14,292 nucleotides of DNA, from the NCBI GenBank assembly GCA_030688205.1, contig JAUYIQ010000097.1:1-14292 (forward strand), written 5' to 3'. The stretch comes from Candidatus Curtissbacteria bacterium. Its GTDB lineage: Bacteria; Patescibacteriota; Microgenomatia; Curtissbacterales; GWA2-41-24. The position numbers and the translations under genes were made by a program. Numbering within the stretch: position 1 is the first letter of the stretch; every line of letters begins with the position of its first letter. This document shows positions 1 to 6,862 of the stretch, in pieces. The notes below the pieces were generated by a model that saw nothing but the letters and a program-made list of their open reading frames with translations, did not search any database and had not been told where the DNA came from.

Positions 1-416
1 TTTTGAAAAAGGCATATACAGATCCTGCGCGGGCAGCAAAGTTTGTTGCGGAAACGGGAATTGATATTTTTGCTGCAGTTTTCGGGAATGTTCACGGCAC
101 TTTTCCCAATCAACCGGATTTAGACATCGAACTGTTAGGTGCTGTTCGGGAAGCACTGCCTAATACTTTTCTTTCGATGCACGGAGGGTCTGGTATACCG
201 GCAGACCAGGTGAGAGAAGCAATTAAAGTTGGAAAGATCGTAAAAGTTAATGTGAATACAGAAATTCGTCAGGAATTTCGGGATGCTTTGGGAGAAAAGA
301 TGGGAGAGGACCCCAAAGAATCTGCATATTACAAATTAACTCCGGATATTGTTGAGGCGGTAATGGCGGTAGTTGAAGGAAAGATTGACGTCTTCGGATC
401 TGCTGGTAAAATATAA
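1..416 (+). CDS. fba: Class II fructose-bisphosphate aldolase, C-terminal part (5' end outside window)
   Basis: This is the C-terminal ~137 residues of a class II (zinc-dependent) aldolase, which interconverts fructose-1,6-bisphosphate with dihydroxyacetone phosphate and glyceraldehyde-3-phosphate in glycolysis. The segment FGNVHGTF carries one zinc-ligand His and SMHGGSGIP carries the other late His with the phosphate-binding Gly-rich loop. KVNVNTEIR is the conserved stretch that positions the substrate phosphate. The C-terminus ends in the family-typical helix and a short polar tail. The reading frame is open to the window edge. The TTG at position 3 should not be taken as the start, because the family normally has about 300 residues and the N-terminal half of the barrel is missing. 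A compact GC hairpin follows the stop. Confidence 0.95.
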   Translation, partial: LKKAYTDPARAAKFVAETGIDIFAAVFGNVHGTFPNQPDLDIELLGAVREALPNTFLSMHGGSGIPADQVREAIKVGKIVKVNVNTEIRQEFRDALGEKMGEDPKESAYYKLTPDIVEAVMAVVEGKIDVFGSAGKI

Positions 417-427
417 GCTATAAACTT

Positions 428-448
428 CCGAGGATTGAAAGTCCTCGG
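428..448 (+). terminator. GC-rich hairpin after fba, possible terminator
   Basis: A perfect 7-bp stem (CCGAGGA / TCCTCGG) with a 7-nt loop begins 11 nt after the aldolase stop. It is followed only by a weak T-containing stretch (TGTTCTG), not a clean T-run. It could therefore be a weak intrinsic terminator or an mRNA 3'-end stabiliser. Confidence 0.45.
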
Positions 449-463
449 TGTTCTGCGAGCGAA

Positions 464-482
464 TATAAAAATAAAGAGGTGA
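464..482 (+). promoter_or_regulatory. Putative -10 box and Shine-Dalgarno for the cupredoxin lipoprotein gene
   Basis: A TATAAA hexamer (464-469) is followed by AGAGGTGA (475-482), a good Shine-Dalgarno sequence 3 nt before the ATG at 486. This gene has a ribosome binding site, unlike several neighbours that appear leaderless. The site supports the ATG at 486 as the start. Confidence 0.5.
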
Positions 483-485
483 ATT

Positions 486-914
486 ATGAATTTTAAAAAT
501 ATTGTGCTAGCTAGTGCTGTTATTGCTTCTTCGTTTGTGCTTTCCGCATGCTTTGGAAAGACTACTACAACAAATATGACTACTCAAACAGAAAATTCGA
601 CAACAGGACAAGCACAAACAGGTACTTCACAAGATGCCCAGACAGTTACAATTACAGATAGCGGTATGTCGCCTTCCACAGTTACGGTTAAATCTGGCGG
701 AAAAATAACCTGGACAAATAACACAAGTAAGAATGTTAAGGTTGCAAGTGATCAACATCCGACGCACACGCAAAATCAGGAAGTTTCAAACGGTCAGTTT
801 GTACTAGAACTTGCGCCGGGTGAGTCAGCAACAGTTACTTTGACCAAAACCGGTACGTGGGGAGTTCATGATCACTTGAATCCGAGCGCAAAGATGAAAG
901 TGATTGTTGAATAA
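486..914 (+). CDS. Cupredoxin-like lipoprotein
   Basis: A 142-residue secreted lipoprotein. Residues 1-22 form a signal peptide ending in the lipobox LSAC, with Cys22 the predicted lipidated residue. Residues 23-52 are a Thr/Gln/Ser-rich tether. Residues 53-142 resemble a plastocyanin/azurin-type beta-sandwich: SGMSPSTVTVKSGGKITWTN is the usual strand pair, and APGESATVTLTKTGTW leads into the metal-site loop. The candidate ligands are His91, His94, His128, His130 and Met137. The normal type 1 copper Cys in the last loop is absent: the loop reads VHDHLNP. A classical blue copper centre is therefore unlikely. The site could bind copper without Cys, or the domain could be an electron-inactive copper-binding or structural relative. 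A good Shine-Dalgarno decides the start. The protein probably faces the cell exterior. Confidence 0.85.
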   Translation: MNFKNIVLASAVIASSFVLSACFGKTTTTNMTTQTENSTTGQAQTGTSQDAQTVTITDSGMSPSTVTVKSGGKITWTNNTSKNVKVASDQHPTHTQNQEVSNGQFVLELAPGESATVTLTKTGTWGVHDHLNPSAKMKVIVE

Positions 915-949
915 ATCGACAACCGAGAGTCTGAGAAGACGTCCGATTA

Positions 950-1169
950 CACTTTTCGCTCGGTCCGCCAATTCAAAAAACGTTCGACCAAATTTATAAA
1001 TTAATTTCGTTTCAATTTAATCGGTCTTACTCAGGCCTCTGCTCGCCATCACCATTTTTGAAGTTCGTTTTTCATTTTGGGCTCGCTTCGTCATGTTTTT
1101 GAATTATCTCCCCTCGCGAAATAGAATTTACTTGCATCTGGCTTGTCACGCATGATAACTTAATCTGTG
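950..1169. repeat. Diverged intergenic repeat, copy A (partner at 12470-12712)
   Basis: The gap between the lipoprotein and aquaporin genes aligns, in the same order and orientation, with the gap downstream of the 12455 stop. Shared blocks are AAAAAACGTTCG (975-986), CTCAGGCCTCTGCTCGCCA (1030-1048), TTGGGCTCGCTTCGTCATG (1078-1096) followed by TTTTT, a CATCTGGCTT block near 1135-1144, and an end resembling ATAAC..TAATCT.TGA just before the next gene. The spacers have diverged. No open frame of note is present. It is a repeated non-coding element of unknown role. Its right end contains the presumed promoter region of the aquaporin gene. Confidence 0.7.
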
Positions 1170-1859
1170 ATGCAGTCCCTCATTAAAAATTTGGATTGGC
1201 GAGCGTATGCAGCGGAATTTTTAGGAACTTTTGCTGTTGTTTTTGTATCTTGCGGAGCTGTTCTTTCTAATAAACTGTGGGGAGAATTAGGACTTGTGGG
1301 TGTTGCTTTAGCATGCGGTTTGGTGGTTGCCGTTGCAATGTACAGTACTGTTCATATTTCCGGTGGACACCTAAACCCTGCCATTACTTTAGCCTTATGG
1401 CTTGACGGAAAAATACAAAGCTTGACTGCCCTTGTTTATATTTTGTCCCAAATTGTGGCAAGTTTTGTGGCAGCGGGGGTTCTCCTTTTTATATTTGGTA
1501 ATCGCGCCATGGAATTTTCTTTAGGTTCACCTGAAATTGCGAGTGGCGTTTCTTTCCAAAGCGCAGTGGTACTTGAAGTAATAATTACAGCACTGTTAAT
1601 TTTCGCTTATTTTTCCACAATGGTTAACAGGCGAGGTCCTGTTAGTTTTGGGCCTTTTGTGGTTGGACTTACGGTTTTAGTTTCTGTTTTGGTTGCTTCG
1701 GCAATTTCCGGAGGTTCAACAAACCCTGCTCGTGTAGTTGGGCCCCTGACTATAGCTGCCAGGTGGGATGTCCTTGTTTTGTATGTTATTGGTGCAGCAG
1801 GAGGAAGTTTGTTTGGAATTGTTTACGACTTCGTGTTTTTGAAGAAGAGTAAAAAGTAA
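1170..1859 (+). CDS. Aquaporin / MIP-family channel
   Basis: A 229-residue major intrinsic protein that forms a membrane pore for water and possibly small solutes. Two NPA boxes are intact: GGHLNPAITLA in the first half and GGSTNPARVVGP in the second, the latter with the Arg of the aromatic/arginine filter. Six hydrophobic segments surround the two half-helices, and the length is typical for bacterial aquaporins. The sequence ends in the basic tail LKKSKK. No Shine-Dalgarno is visible. GTG (1167) and ATG (1170) are adjacent, and I chose the ATG. A weak ATAAC-type -10 lies around 1154-1160, so a nearly leaderless mRNA is possible. Whether it conducts glycerol cannot be settled by eye. Confidence 0.93.
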   Translation: MQSLIKNLDWRAYAAEFLGTFAVVFVSCGAVLSNKLWGELGLVGVALACGLVVAVAMYSTVHISGGHLNPAITLALWLDGKIQSLTALVYILSQIVASFVAAGVLLFIFGNRAMEFSLGSPEIASGVSFQSAVVLEVIITALLIFAYFSTMVNRRGPVSFGPFVVGLTVLVSVLVASAISGGSTNPARVVGPLTIAARWDVLVLYVIGAAGGSLFGIVYDFVFLKKSKK

Positions 1860-1880
1860 GAGTGTATTCCCTACCACACA

Positions 1881-2025
1881 ATTTTTTGATTGTGAGTTTC
1901 GTCGGCTGTTGAACTAGTTCTAAAAAACGTCAGGGCCCTCGGAAATTCTACAACGGTTGCGTTTCCTGTTTCCCTAACATTTTTTAGAAAGTTCAAAGAC
2001 GCCGACTTCACAAACAACAAAAAAT
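1881..2025. repeat. 145-bp imperfect palindrome downstream of the aquaporin gene
   Basis: The two arms pair in register over the whole span. ATTTTTTG (1881-1888) pairs with 2018-2025, TTGTGA (1890-1895) with 2008-2013, GTCGGC (1901-1906) with 2001-2006, TTGAACT (1909-1915) with 1990-1996, TTCTAAAAAA (1918-1927) with 1980-1989, AGGG (1932-1935) with 1972-1975, and GGAAA (1941-1945) with 1962-1966. That is about 46 base pairs interrupted by small bulges, with an apex near 1950-1960. It fills most of the 239-nt gap before the gene at 2099. It could be a MITE-like inverted-repeat element or a long structured RNA that ends aquaporin transcription. No ORF lies in it. Confidence 0.75.
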
Positions 2026-2082
2026 CGGTGATATGGAACTATATGTTAGAGTACGAAGACTGTCGCGCTCTATGTACCTTTC

Positions 2083-2091
2083 TGCTAAAAT
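2083..2091 (+). promoter_or_regulatory. Extended -10 promoter for the gene at 2099
   Basis: TGCTAAAAT is an extended -10 (TGn plus TAAAAT). It ends 7 nt before the ATG at 2099, which places the transcription start at or next to the start codon. It predicts a leaderless mRNA and argues against the upstream in-frame ATG at 2033. Confidence 0.6.
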
Positions 2092-2098
2092 TACTTCA

Positions 2099-2635
2099 AT
2101 GCCTGATACGAACACTCAACCTAAGTCCCAAAAAGTTATCCAACCTAAATCGGATCAAAAGGTTGTTCCTTTGCCACCGATTCCAACCACATCCACAAAA
2201 GCCAAGGAGCAGGAACCGGTTAGTGCTACTGTAGCCGCGGCCGAAGAAGATAAATTGATGGCAGAAATCACCAGTACTTCTGAGGCGATGGATGCTGCGG
2301 CAATTGAGAGGCTTCAAAAAGAAGCGCCGGAGATTAAAAGATCTCAGCCGCAACCTGAGCTTAAGCCGGATGTTGAGGATGCAGGTGTAAAAATTCCGGA
2401 ACAAGAAGCGGACAATGTAATTAGGCAAGGAAGTACATTGAGCCTGCCAGTTTCTGAAGAAGCATACAAAAGGGGCCAACAGACGAAAGTGTCCGGAAAA
2501 ATTGAAGGTGCACCGGGGCAAAAAATTGTTGTTGGTGTTTCCAGCGTGGCTGCTTTGGCCATATGGATCGGGAGGCTTTTTAAACTAGCTCACAAACACG
2601 CAATGAAGATTGTGTTTAGGGGAAAGGGGTCTTGA
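2099..2635 (+). CDS. Pro/charge-rich membrane-tethered protein, unknown function
   Basis: A 178-residue protein that I do not recognise. Residues 1-115 are rich in Pro, Gln, Lys, Glu and Ala and look disordered or weakly helical. A small conserved-looking segment (STLSLPVSEEAYKRGQQTKV) follows. One hydrophobic segment near residues 143-160 (VGVSSVAALAIWIGRLF) is followed by a basic tail, consistent with a single C-terminal membrane anchor. The frame extends upstream to an ATG at 2033. I chose 2099 because an extended -10 box ends 7 nt before it, the pattern seen at other genes here. The stop lies 1 nt before the ATG of the large ATPase gene, so the two genes are almost certainly co-transcribed. 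A role as a small partner or adaptor of that ATPase is inferred from position only. Confidence 0.75.
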   Translation: MPDTNTQPKSQKVIQPKSDQKVVPLPPIPTTSTKAKEQEPVSATVAAAEEDKLMAEITSTSEAMDAAAIERLQKEAPEIKRSQPQPELKPDVEDAGVKIPEQEADNVIRQGSTLSLPVSEEAYKRGQQTKVSGKIEGAPGQKIVVGVSSVAALAIWIGRLFKLAHKHAMKIVFRGKGS

Positions 2636-2636
2636 T

Positions 2637-4997
2637 ATGCCTATTGAACAGCAGGCTGCAAGAACAGCCGGAGAAATAGACTTCTTTGCGGGAGTTGGGC
2701 TTTTTCTTTCGTCCCTTGGATTTTTATTGGTCATTCTTGCGGTTTTAGGAGTTTTGGCGTTTTTTGTAGGTTGGGCTTGGGTTCTTTGGATGAGAAACAA
2801 AGACAGAGAAGAGAAATCTCTGGACTTTGTGCTTTTGCAAGTTGCAGTCCCACGGGATAACGAAACCAAAATTGATGCAGCGGAGCAAATGTTTGCTTCG
2901 CTTTACTCGATACATTCCGGCGGAACGCTTTCTTTTTTGAAACTTCAAGAGCATTTTTCTTTTGAAATTGTGGCGTTACCCGAGGAGATGAGGTTCTATA
3001 TTTCATGCCCGAAATCTCTACAGGATCTCGTGGAGAAGCAGATTCATGGTGCGTATCCGGGTGCAGATGTTCACGAGGTTGAGGAATATAACATTTTTGC
3101 GGAAGAAGGTAAGCTTGCTTTTGCCTGCTTGAAATTAAAAAGTTCCAGCTATTATCCCATTAAGACTTACAAAGAACTTCCGACAGATCCTTTGGCGCAA
3201 ATAACGTCGGCATTGGCCAAAATGCAGCTTGGAGAGGGGGCTGCAGTTCAGATTATTGCTATTCCCGCCGGTGGCAAATGGAAAGCCTCCGGTCGTAAGT
3301 TTGTTTCCAAAACTAAACAGGATGAAATGAAAAGTGAGGGGAAAAGCGTGCCTGATCCTAAAAAGATGGAGGCTATTGAAAATAAAGTAAGCAAGCCGGG
3401 GTTCGAAGTACTCGTTCGCATAGTTGTTTCTTCAAAAACAGATGCAGAGGCAAAAGTACATCTGGACAATATAAAATCAACATTCGCCCAGTTTAATTCC
3501 GAATACAATGGTTTTTCCGGTCAGAACATAAGATCAAAAAAACAGTTTTTGTTCGATTTTGTTTACAGATATCAGCCCCTGTGGGGTAAAACCGGAGTAT
3601 TAAACTCGGAAGAATTGGCAACACTTTACCACTTGCCGAACAAATCAGTAGAAACCCCCGGTATTTTTTGGGTCTATGCAAAACGTGCTCCTGCACCGGC
3701 ACAGATTCCTTCTTCGGGTCTCCACTTAGGGAAGAGTGTTTATAGGGGAACTACGAAAGAGGTTTATCTTTCAGATGATGACAGGAGACGTCATATGTAT
3801 ATTATCGGTAAAACAGGTACCGGAAAAACAGAGACTTTGAAGTATTTAGTGATGCAGGACATTCGTGCCGGGCATGGTGTGGCATTTATCGATCCTCACG
3901 GTGACGCTGCAGAGGATATTCTTGCCCAGATTCCACCTGAGAGGGCAGAGGACGTTATTTACTTCAATCCGTCAGACACCGAAAGACCTTTGGGAATGAA
4001 TATGCTTGAGGCTTCAAGCGAGCAGGAAAAGCATTTTATTGTAAGCAACATAGTTGGACTTATGTATAAGCTTTACGACCCTCATAAAACAGGAATTATC
4101 GGTCCCAGGTTTGAGCACGCAATTAGAAACGCAATGCTGACTGTTATGTGTGAACCCGGGAATACCTTTGTGGAGATAGTCAGGATACTTACCGATGCAA
4201 GGTTTGTACAGGAGTTATTGCCTAAAGTGCAGGATCCGGTTGTGCGGCGTTACTGGACAGACCAGATCGCGCAGACTTCAGACTTTCATAAATCCGAAGT
4301 TTTGGACTACATCGTTTCCAAGTTCGGCAGGTTCGTTACGGATAAGTTGATGAGAAACATAATCGGGCAATCGAAGAGTGCATTTAACATTCGTGATGTT
4401 ATGGATAATAAAAAGATTTTAATTGTTAATCTTTCAAAAGGAAGGATGGGGGAGGAGAATTCTAACTTCTTGGGTTTGGTACTCGTTCCAAAAATTCTGG
4501 TTGCTGCAATGAGTCGTCAGGATGTGCCGGAAGACCAAAGGCCGGACTTTTTCCTTTATGTTGATGAGTTTCAAAACTTTGCCACAGAGACTTTTGCGGA
4601 CATTCTGGCAGAGGCCAGAAAATTCCATTTGAACCTGATTGTTGCTAACCAATTTATCGGACAGATTGAAGAGGAAGTCAAAAACGCCATTTTCGGAAAC
4701 GTTGGAAGCATTATTAGTTTCCGAATTGGAGTAACTGACGCCAATTATCTGCAGCACGAGTTTTCGCCGGTATTTAACGAAACAGATCTTATCAATGTTG
4801 AAAGATTTCAATGTTTTATGAAGACGATTGTGCACAATGAACCGGTACCGCCTTTTTCTTTGGATACGACGCGGGACCTTTCAAAGTTGGAACATGACGT
4901 GCGAATTGCGGAGATGATCAAGCAGTTGTCCCGACTGCGTTACGGGCGCGACGTGAACGTTGTAGATGCAGAAATAGTGCACCGTGCCAGACTTTGA
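2637..4997 (+). CDS. TraG/VirD4/HerA-like membrane-anchored ATPase
   Basis: A 786-residue P-loop ATPase of the type IV coupling protein/HerA-like group, which moves DNA or protein across membranes. Residues ~16-52 are strongly hydrophobic (one or two membrane helices), followed by a basic segment and a ~300-residue N-terminal domain without motifs I know. Walker A is GKTGTGKT (391-398). Walker B is FFLYVDEFQNF with Asp643-Glu644. Downstream ARKFHLNLIVANQFIGQIEE fits the sensor region of TraG/TraD-type motors, where a Gln usually follows the N. The ATG at 2637 has AAAGGGG about 9 nt upstream and follows the preceding stop by 1 nt; the TTG at 2610 is less likely. No other conjugation genes are visible, so the motor may be a lone CPR-type translocase. 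Its last 27 codons recur at 7116-7199. Confidence 0.9.
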   Translation: MPIEQQAARTAGEIDFFAGVGLFLSSLGFLLVILAVLGVLAFFVGWAWVLWMRNKDREEKSLDFVLLQVAVPRDNETKIDAAEQMFASLYSIHSGGTLSFLKLQEHFSFEIVALPEEMRFYISCPKSLQDLVEKQIHGAYPGADVHEVEEYNIFAEEGKLAFACLKLKSSSYYPIKTYKELPTDPLAQITSALAKMQLGEGAAVQIIAIPAGGKWKASGRKFVSKTKQDEMKSEGKSVPDPKKMEAIENKVSKPGFEVLVRIVVSSKTDAEAKVHLDNIKSTFAQFNSEYNGFSGQNIRSKKQFLFDFVYRYQPLWGKTGVLNSEELATLYHLPNKSVETPGIFWVYAKRAPAPAQIPSSGLHLGKSVYRGTTKEVYLSDDDRRRHMYIIGKTGTGKTETLKYLVMQDIRAGHGVAFIDPHGDAAEDILAQIPPERAEDVIYFNPSDTERPLGMNMLEASSEQEKHFIVSNIVGLMYKLYDPHKTGIIGPRFEHAIRNAMLTVMCEPGNTFVEIVRILTDARFVQELLPKVQDPVVRRYWTDQIAQTSDFHKSEVLDYIVSKFGRFVTDKLMRNIIGQSKSAFNIRDVMDNKKILIVNLSKGRMGEENSNFLGLVLVPKILVAAMSRQDVPEDQRPDFFLYVDEFQNFATETFADILAEARKFHLNLIVANQFIGQIEEEVKNAIFGNVGSIISFRIGVTDANYLQHEFSPVFNETDLINVERFQCFMKTIVHNEPVPPFSLDTTRDLSKLEHDVRIAEMIKQLSRLRYGRDVNVVDAEIVHRARL
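4910..4997 (+). repeat. ATPase 3'-end repeat, in-gene copy
   Basis: These 88 nt, the last 27 codons plus stop of the ATPase gene with 4 nt before them, are repeated at 7112-7199. The first 18 nt (GGAGATGATCAAGCAGTT) are identical. After that 18 positions differ, all synonymous (14 of 27 codons plus the TGA/TAG stop). The encoded peptide, from MIKQLSRLRYG to VHRARL, is the same in both copies. Confidence 0.9.
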
Positions 4998-5616
4998 TTT
5001 CTTCACCTATTTTTTTATAGGAATTATTATATTTATTGGATTCGGGTATATGTTTTTCCACTCATTTTTTGTGAATAGGAGAATCAAAGTTCAAAGAGAA
5101 AAGGAATTTGTACAAAATATAAACGATAATGCACTTGGAGAGCCACATATTTTACGGGATCTGGATCTATTAGAGCAGCATGTTTTGAAGGAGAAACATA
5201 TTGGGGCATATAGATTTGTTAAGCTCAATCACTATTTAATTCCACTGAACGCACTTGCAATTGGGATTACAGCATATTTTGGTGTTTTTAAAAATTATCT
5301 CAACGCAGACTTATTTGTTGACATAGTAATTTATCTTTCTTTCGCCTTGTTTGCTCAGATTGGGTTGATTTTTAAAGAAAATAGCATGTACAAAGATTTA
5401 CGATCGCCAGTTTTTAGAGTGACAGGAAGTCTCTTAAAATTTTTAACAACTAAAAGAAAAAGGAAAATCAAGAAATTTGTTATTAGAGGAGTGCCATTTG
5501 ATAGTGAAGAGAATAGAGATATTGAGAACTTTTGGGACAAATGGAATGAAGGCGACAAAGTTTATATCGAATACAGTCCTTTTACGAAGCACATTTGGAA
5601 AATAGAGAAGGTTTAG
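4984..5616 (+). CDS. Three-TM membrane protein, unknown function
   Basis: A 210-residue protein that begins at a GTG inside the ATPase tail and overlaps it by 14 nt, so translation is probably coupled. Hydrophobic segments lie at residues ~8-29, ~83-102 and ~109-131. Between the first and second is a charged, helical stretch (residues 31-76, rich in Glu, Lys and His). The C-terminal ~55 residues are soluble, starting with KRKRKIKKF and ending with a mixed aromatic/charged segment (KVYIEYSPFTKHIWKIEKV). I recognise no family. The GTG is present only in this copy of the ATPase tail; the duplicate tail at 7112-7199 has ATAGGG there instead. The gene therefore arrived together with, or was built on, this version of the tail. 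Confidence 0.75.
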   Translation: MPDFDFFTYFFIGIIIFIGFGYMFFHSFFVNRRIKVQREKEFVQNINDNALGEPHILRDLDLLEQHVLKEKHIGAYRFVKLNHYLIPLNALAIGITAYFGVFKNYLNADLFVDIVIYLSFALFAQIGLIFKENSMYKDLRSPVFRVTGSLLKFLTTKRKRKIKKFVIRGVPFDSEENRDIENFWDKWNEGDKVYIEYSPFTKHIWKIEKV

Positions 5617-5618
5617 GA

Positions 5619-5624
5619 TACTAT
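5619..5624 (+). promoter_or_regulatory. TACTAT -10 box before the RDD-pilin-like gene
   Basis: The TACTAT hexamer starts 2 nt after the stop of the membrane protein gene and ends 7 nt before the GTG at 5632. The same layout (TAG stop, 2 nt, TACTAT, 7 nt, GTG) occurs at 7197-7217 before the channel gene. It predicts a leaderless transcript. Confidence 0.5.
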
Positions 5625-5631
5625 TTAATTA

Positions 5632-6594
5632 GTGCAAGAAGATCCAAACCAAAATTCATCTTTACCTCAAGTTGCCCCAAGCGTCGACCAAGTTCAACCT
5701 GCTCAAACGCCTCAACCTGTCCAGGTACAAACACCTTCTCAGCCTCAACACCAAATAACTTATGCTGGCTTTTGGGTAAGACTTGCGGCGGCAATAATTG
5801 ATGGTATATTGCTGATATTTCCCATATTCCTTGTTTTAGGTGTAATCGATATGTTTCTAGTTGGTAAGCTTTTACAAGATAACGGTTATTTAAACTCAGT
5901 TTTAGGTCTTATTTTCGTAATTTTTGATGTTTATTTCATAATAAGATTTGGTGCTACTCCTGGAAAAATGCTTTATGGTCTTAAAGTTATTCGGTCAGAT
6001 GGATCCTTCCCGAATATTAAAACAGCGATATTAAGAGAGGTGATAGGTAAAATTATTTCTGGCCTGATTTTAAATTTAGGCTATTTTTGGGTTGGTATTG
6101 ATAAGGAAAAGCAAGGGTTACATGACAAAATTGCGGGTACTCATGTAATTCTGACTAAACCAATTGCGGGGTTTCAAAAAGTAATGGTTTTCTTGATGGG
6201 ATTTCTTCTTGTTTTTGCTATTCCACTTTTAGGAATACTTGCTGCTGTTGTTTTGGTGGCAGTTAATCCTGCAAAGAGAGTGGATCAGGCTAAGGATTCA
6301 GCAAGGAAGAATGATATTGGATTAATTTCAACTGAGTTGAATTCTTTTTACACTGTTAACAATAATCGATATCCTCAGACTTTAGATCAGTTGGAGGCAT
6401 CCGGTAGCGCAAATCTTAGACTCAAAGATCCTCTTGGTGTTGATTACAATTATAGTGTCTCTGTGGACGGTTCAAATGCGGCTGTCTATGCATTTTTAGA
6501 GAGTGGAACAGTTAGTAAAAATTCTATTTGGTGTTGGAAATCCTCAGCAACTCAAGCTCAAGAGGTCGCGTCTCCCGCAGATTGCCAGCCATAG
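5632..6594 (+). CDS. RDD-domain membrane protein fused to a pilin-like segment
   Basis: A 320-residue protein with three parts. Residues 1-42 are a Gln/Pro-rich flexible N-terminus. Residues ~44-176 are an RDD domain: GFWVRLAAAIIDGILL carries the diagnostic Arg and Asp, hydrophobic segments follow at ~52-75 and ~88-105, then GATPGKMLYGLKVI and GLHDKIAGTHVI. Residues ~184-245 resemble the N-terminal helix and first loop of a type IV pilin or pseudopilin: a hydrophobic run ending GILAAVVLVAVNPAKR, then DSARKNDIGLISTELNSFY and NNNRYPQTLDQL. A small C-terminal domain follows, with Cys301 and Cys318. The prepilin peptidase site and Glu5 are missing, so the pilin-like part is probably anchored by its own helix rather than assembled into a fibre. 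The start is a GTG preceded by a TACTAT box. Confidence 0.82.
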   Translation: MQEDPNQNSSLPQVAPSVDQVQPAQTPQPVQVQTPSQPQHQITYAGFWVRLAAAIIDGILLIFPIFLVLGVIDMFLVGKLLQDNGYLNSVLGLIFVIFDVYFIIRFGATPGKMLYGLKVIRSDGSFPNIKTAILREVIGKIISGLILNLGYFWVGIDKEKQGLHDKIAGTHVILTKPIAGFQKVMVFLMGFLLVFAIPLLGILAAVVLVAVNPAKRVDQAKDSARKNDIGLISTELNSFYTVNNNRYPQTLDQLEASGSANLRLKDPLGVDYNYSVSVDGSNAAVYAFLESGTVSKNSIWCWKSSATQAQEVASPADCQP

Positions 6595-6613
6595 CGTGTG
6601 TTGGATGCTGCTG

Positions 6614-6622
6614 TGATATAAT
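6614..6622 (+). promoter_or_regulatory. Extended -10 promoter of the toxin-antitoxin operon
   Basis: TGATATAAT is a perfect extended -10 (TGn TATAAT). It ends 6 nt before the ATG at 6629, implying a leaderless mRNA. This selects the ATG at 6629 over the in-frame TTG at 6623. Confidence 0.65.
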
Positions 6623-6628
6623 TTGGCC

Positions 6629-6862
6629 ATGGAGCAGATAGTAATACCTACAAATATTGTTAAAAAAGTGGAGAGACTTTCAAAAGAACTTGCTGCCGTC
6701 AAAAAAGAAATTAGTCGAGCAGTGAAGATTACTAAATCTCAAGCCTGGTTTTGGTCAAAGAGTTGGCAAAGGAAAGAAAAAGCGGCGGATGAGGCGATTA
6801 AAGCGGGCAAAGTGCACACTTTTTCTTCTGTCAATGAGCTGATTCGTGATCTCCATAAGTAA
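6629..6862 (+). CDS. Putative antitoxin of a RelE-type toxin-antitoxin pair
   Basis: A 77-residue, Lys/Glu-rich, largely helical protein encoded directly before a RelE/ParE-like toxin. It shares 1 nt with the toxin start (TAATG), the usual coupled arrangement. The N-terminus MEQIVIPTNIVKKVERLSKE could form a strand plus helix. The middle WFWSKSWQRKEKAADEAIKAGKV and the end TFSSVNELIRDLHK resemble the toxin-wrapping C-terminal helix of AbrB/Phd/RHH-type antitoxins, where 'F.S..E.i..L' is common. I cannot assign the DNA-binding class. It would neutralise the toxin and probably repress its own leaderless promoter; both roles are inferred from family and context. Confidence 0.75.
   Translation: MEQIVIPTNIVKKVERLSKELAAVKKEISRAVKITKSQAWFWSKSWQRKEKAADEAIKAGKVHTFSSVNELIRDLHK

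Noticed and set aside
950..1169. CRISPR array or coding remnant in the repeated gap
   Set aside because: The two copies are single, far apart and share blocks of unequal spacing; no regular repeat-spacer pattern and no shared open frame is seen.
2033..2098. Upstream in-frame extension (22 codons) of the gene at 2099
   Set aside because: An extended -10 box (2083-2091) lies inside it with the leaderless spacing to 2099, and the extension is Arg/Tyr-rich, unlike the rest of the protein.
2096..2521. 141-codon minus-strand frame
   Set aside because: It is antisense to the Pro/charge-rich gene and its Arg/Phe/Leu-rich translation is typical of a shadow frame.
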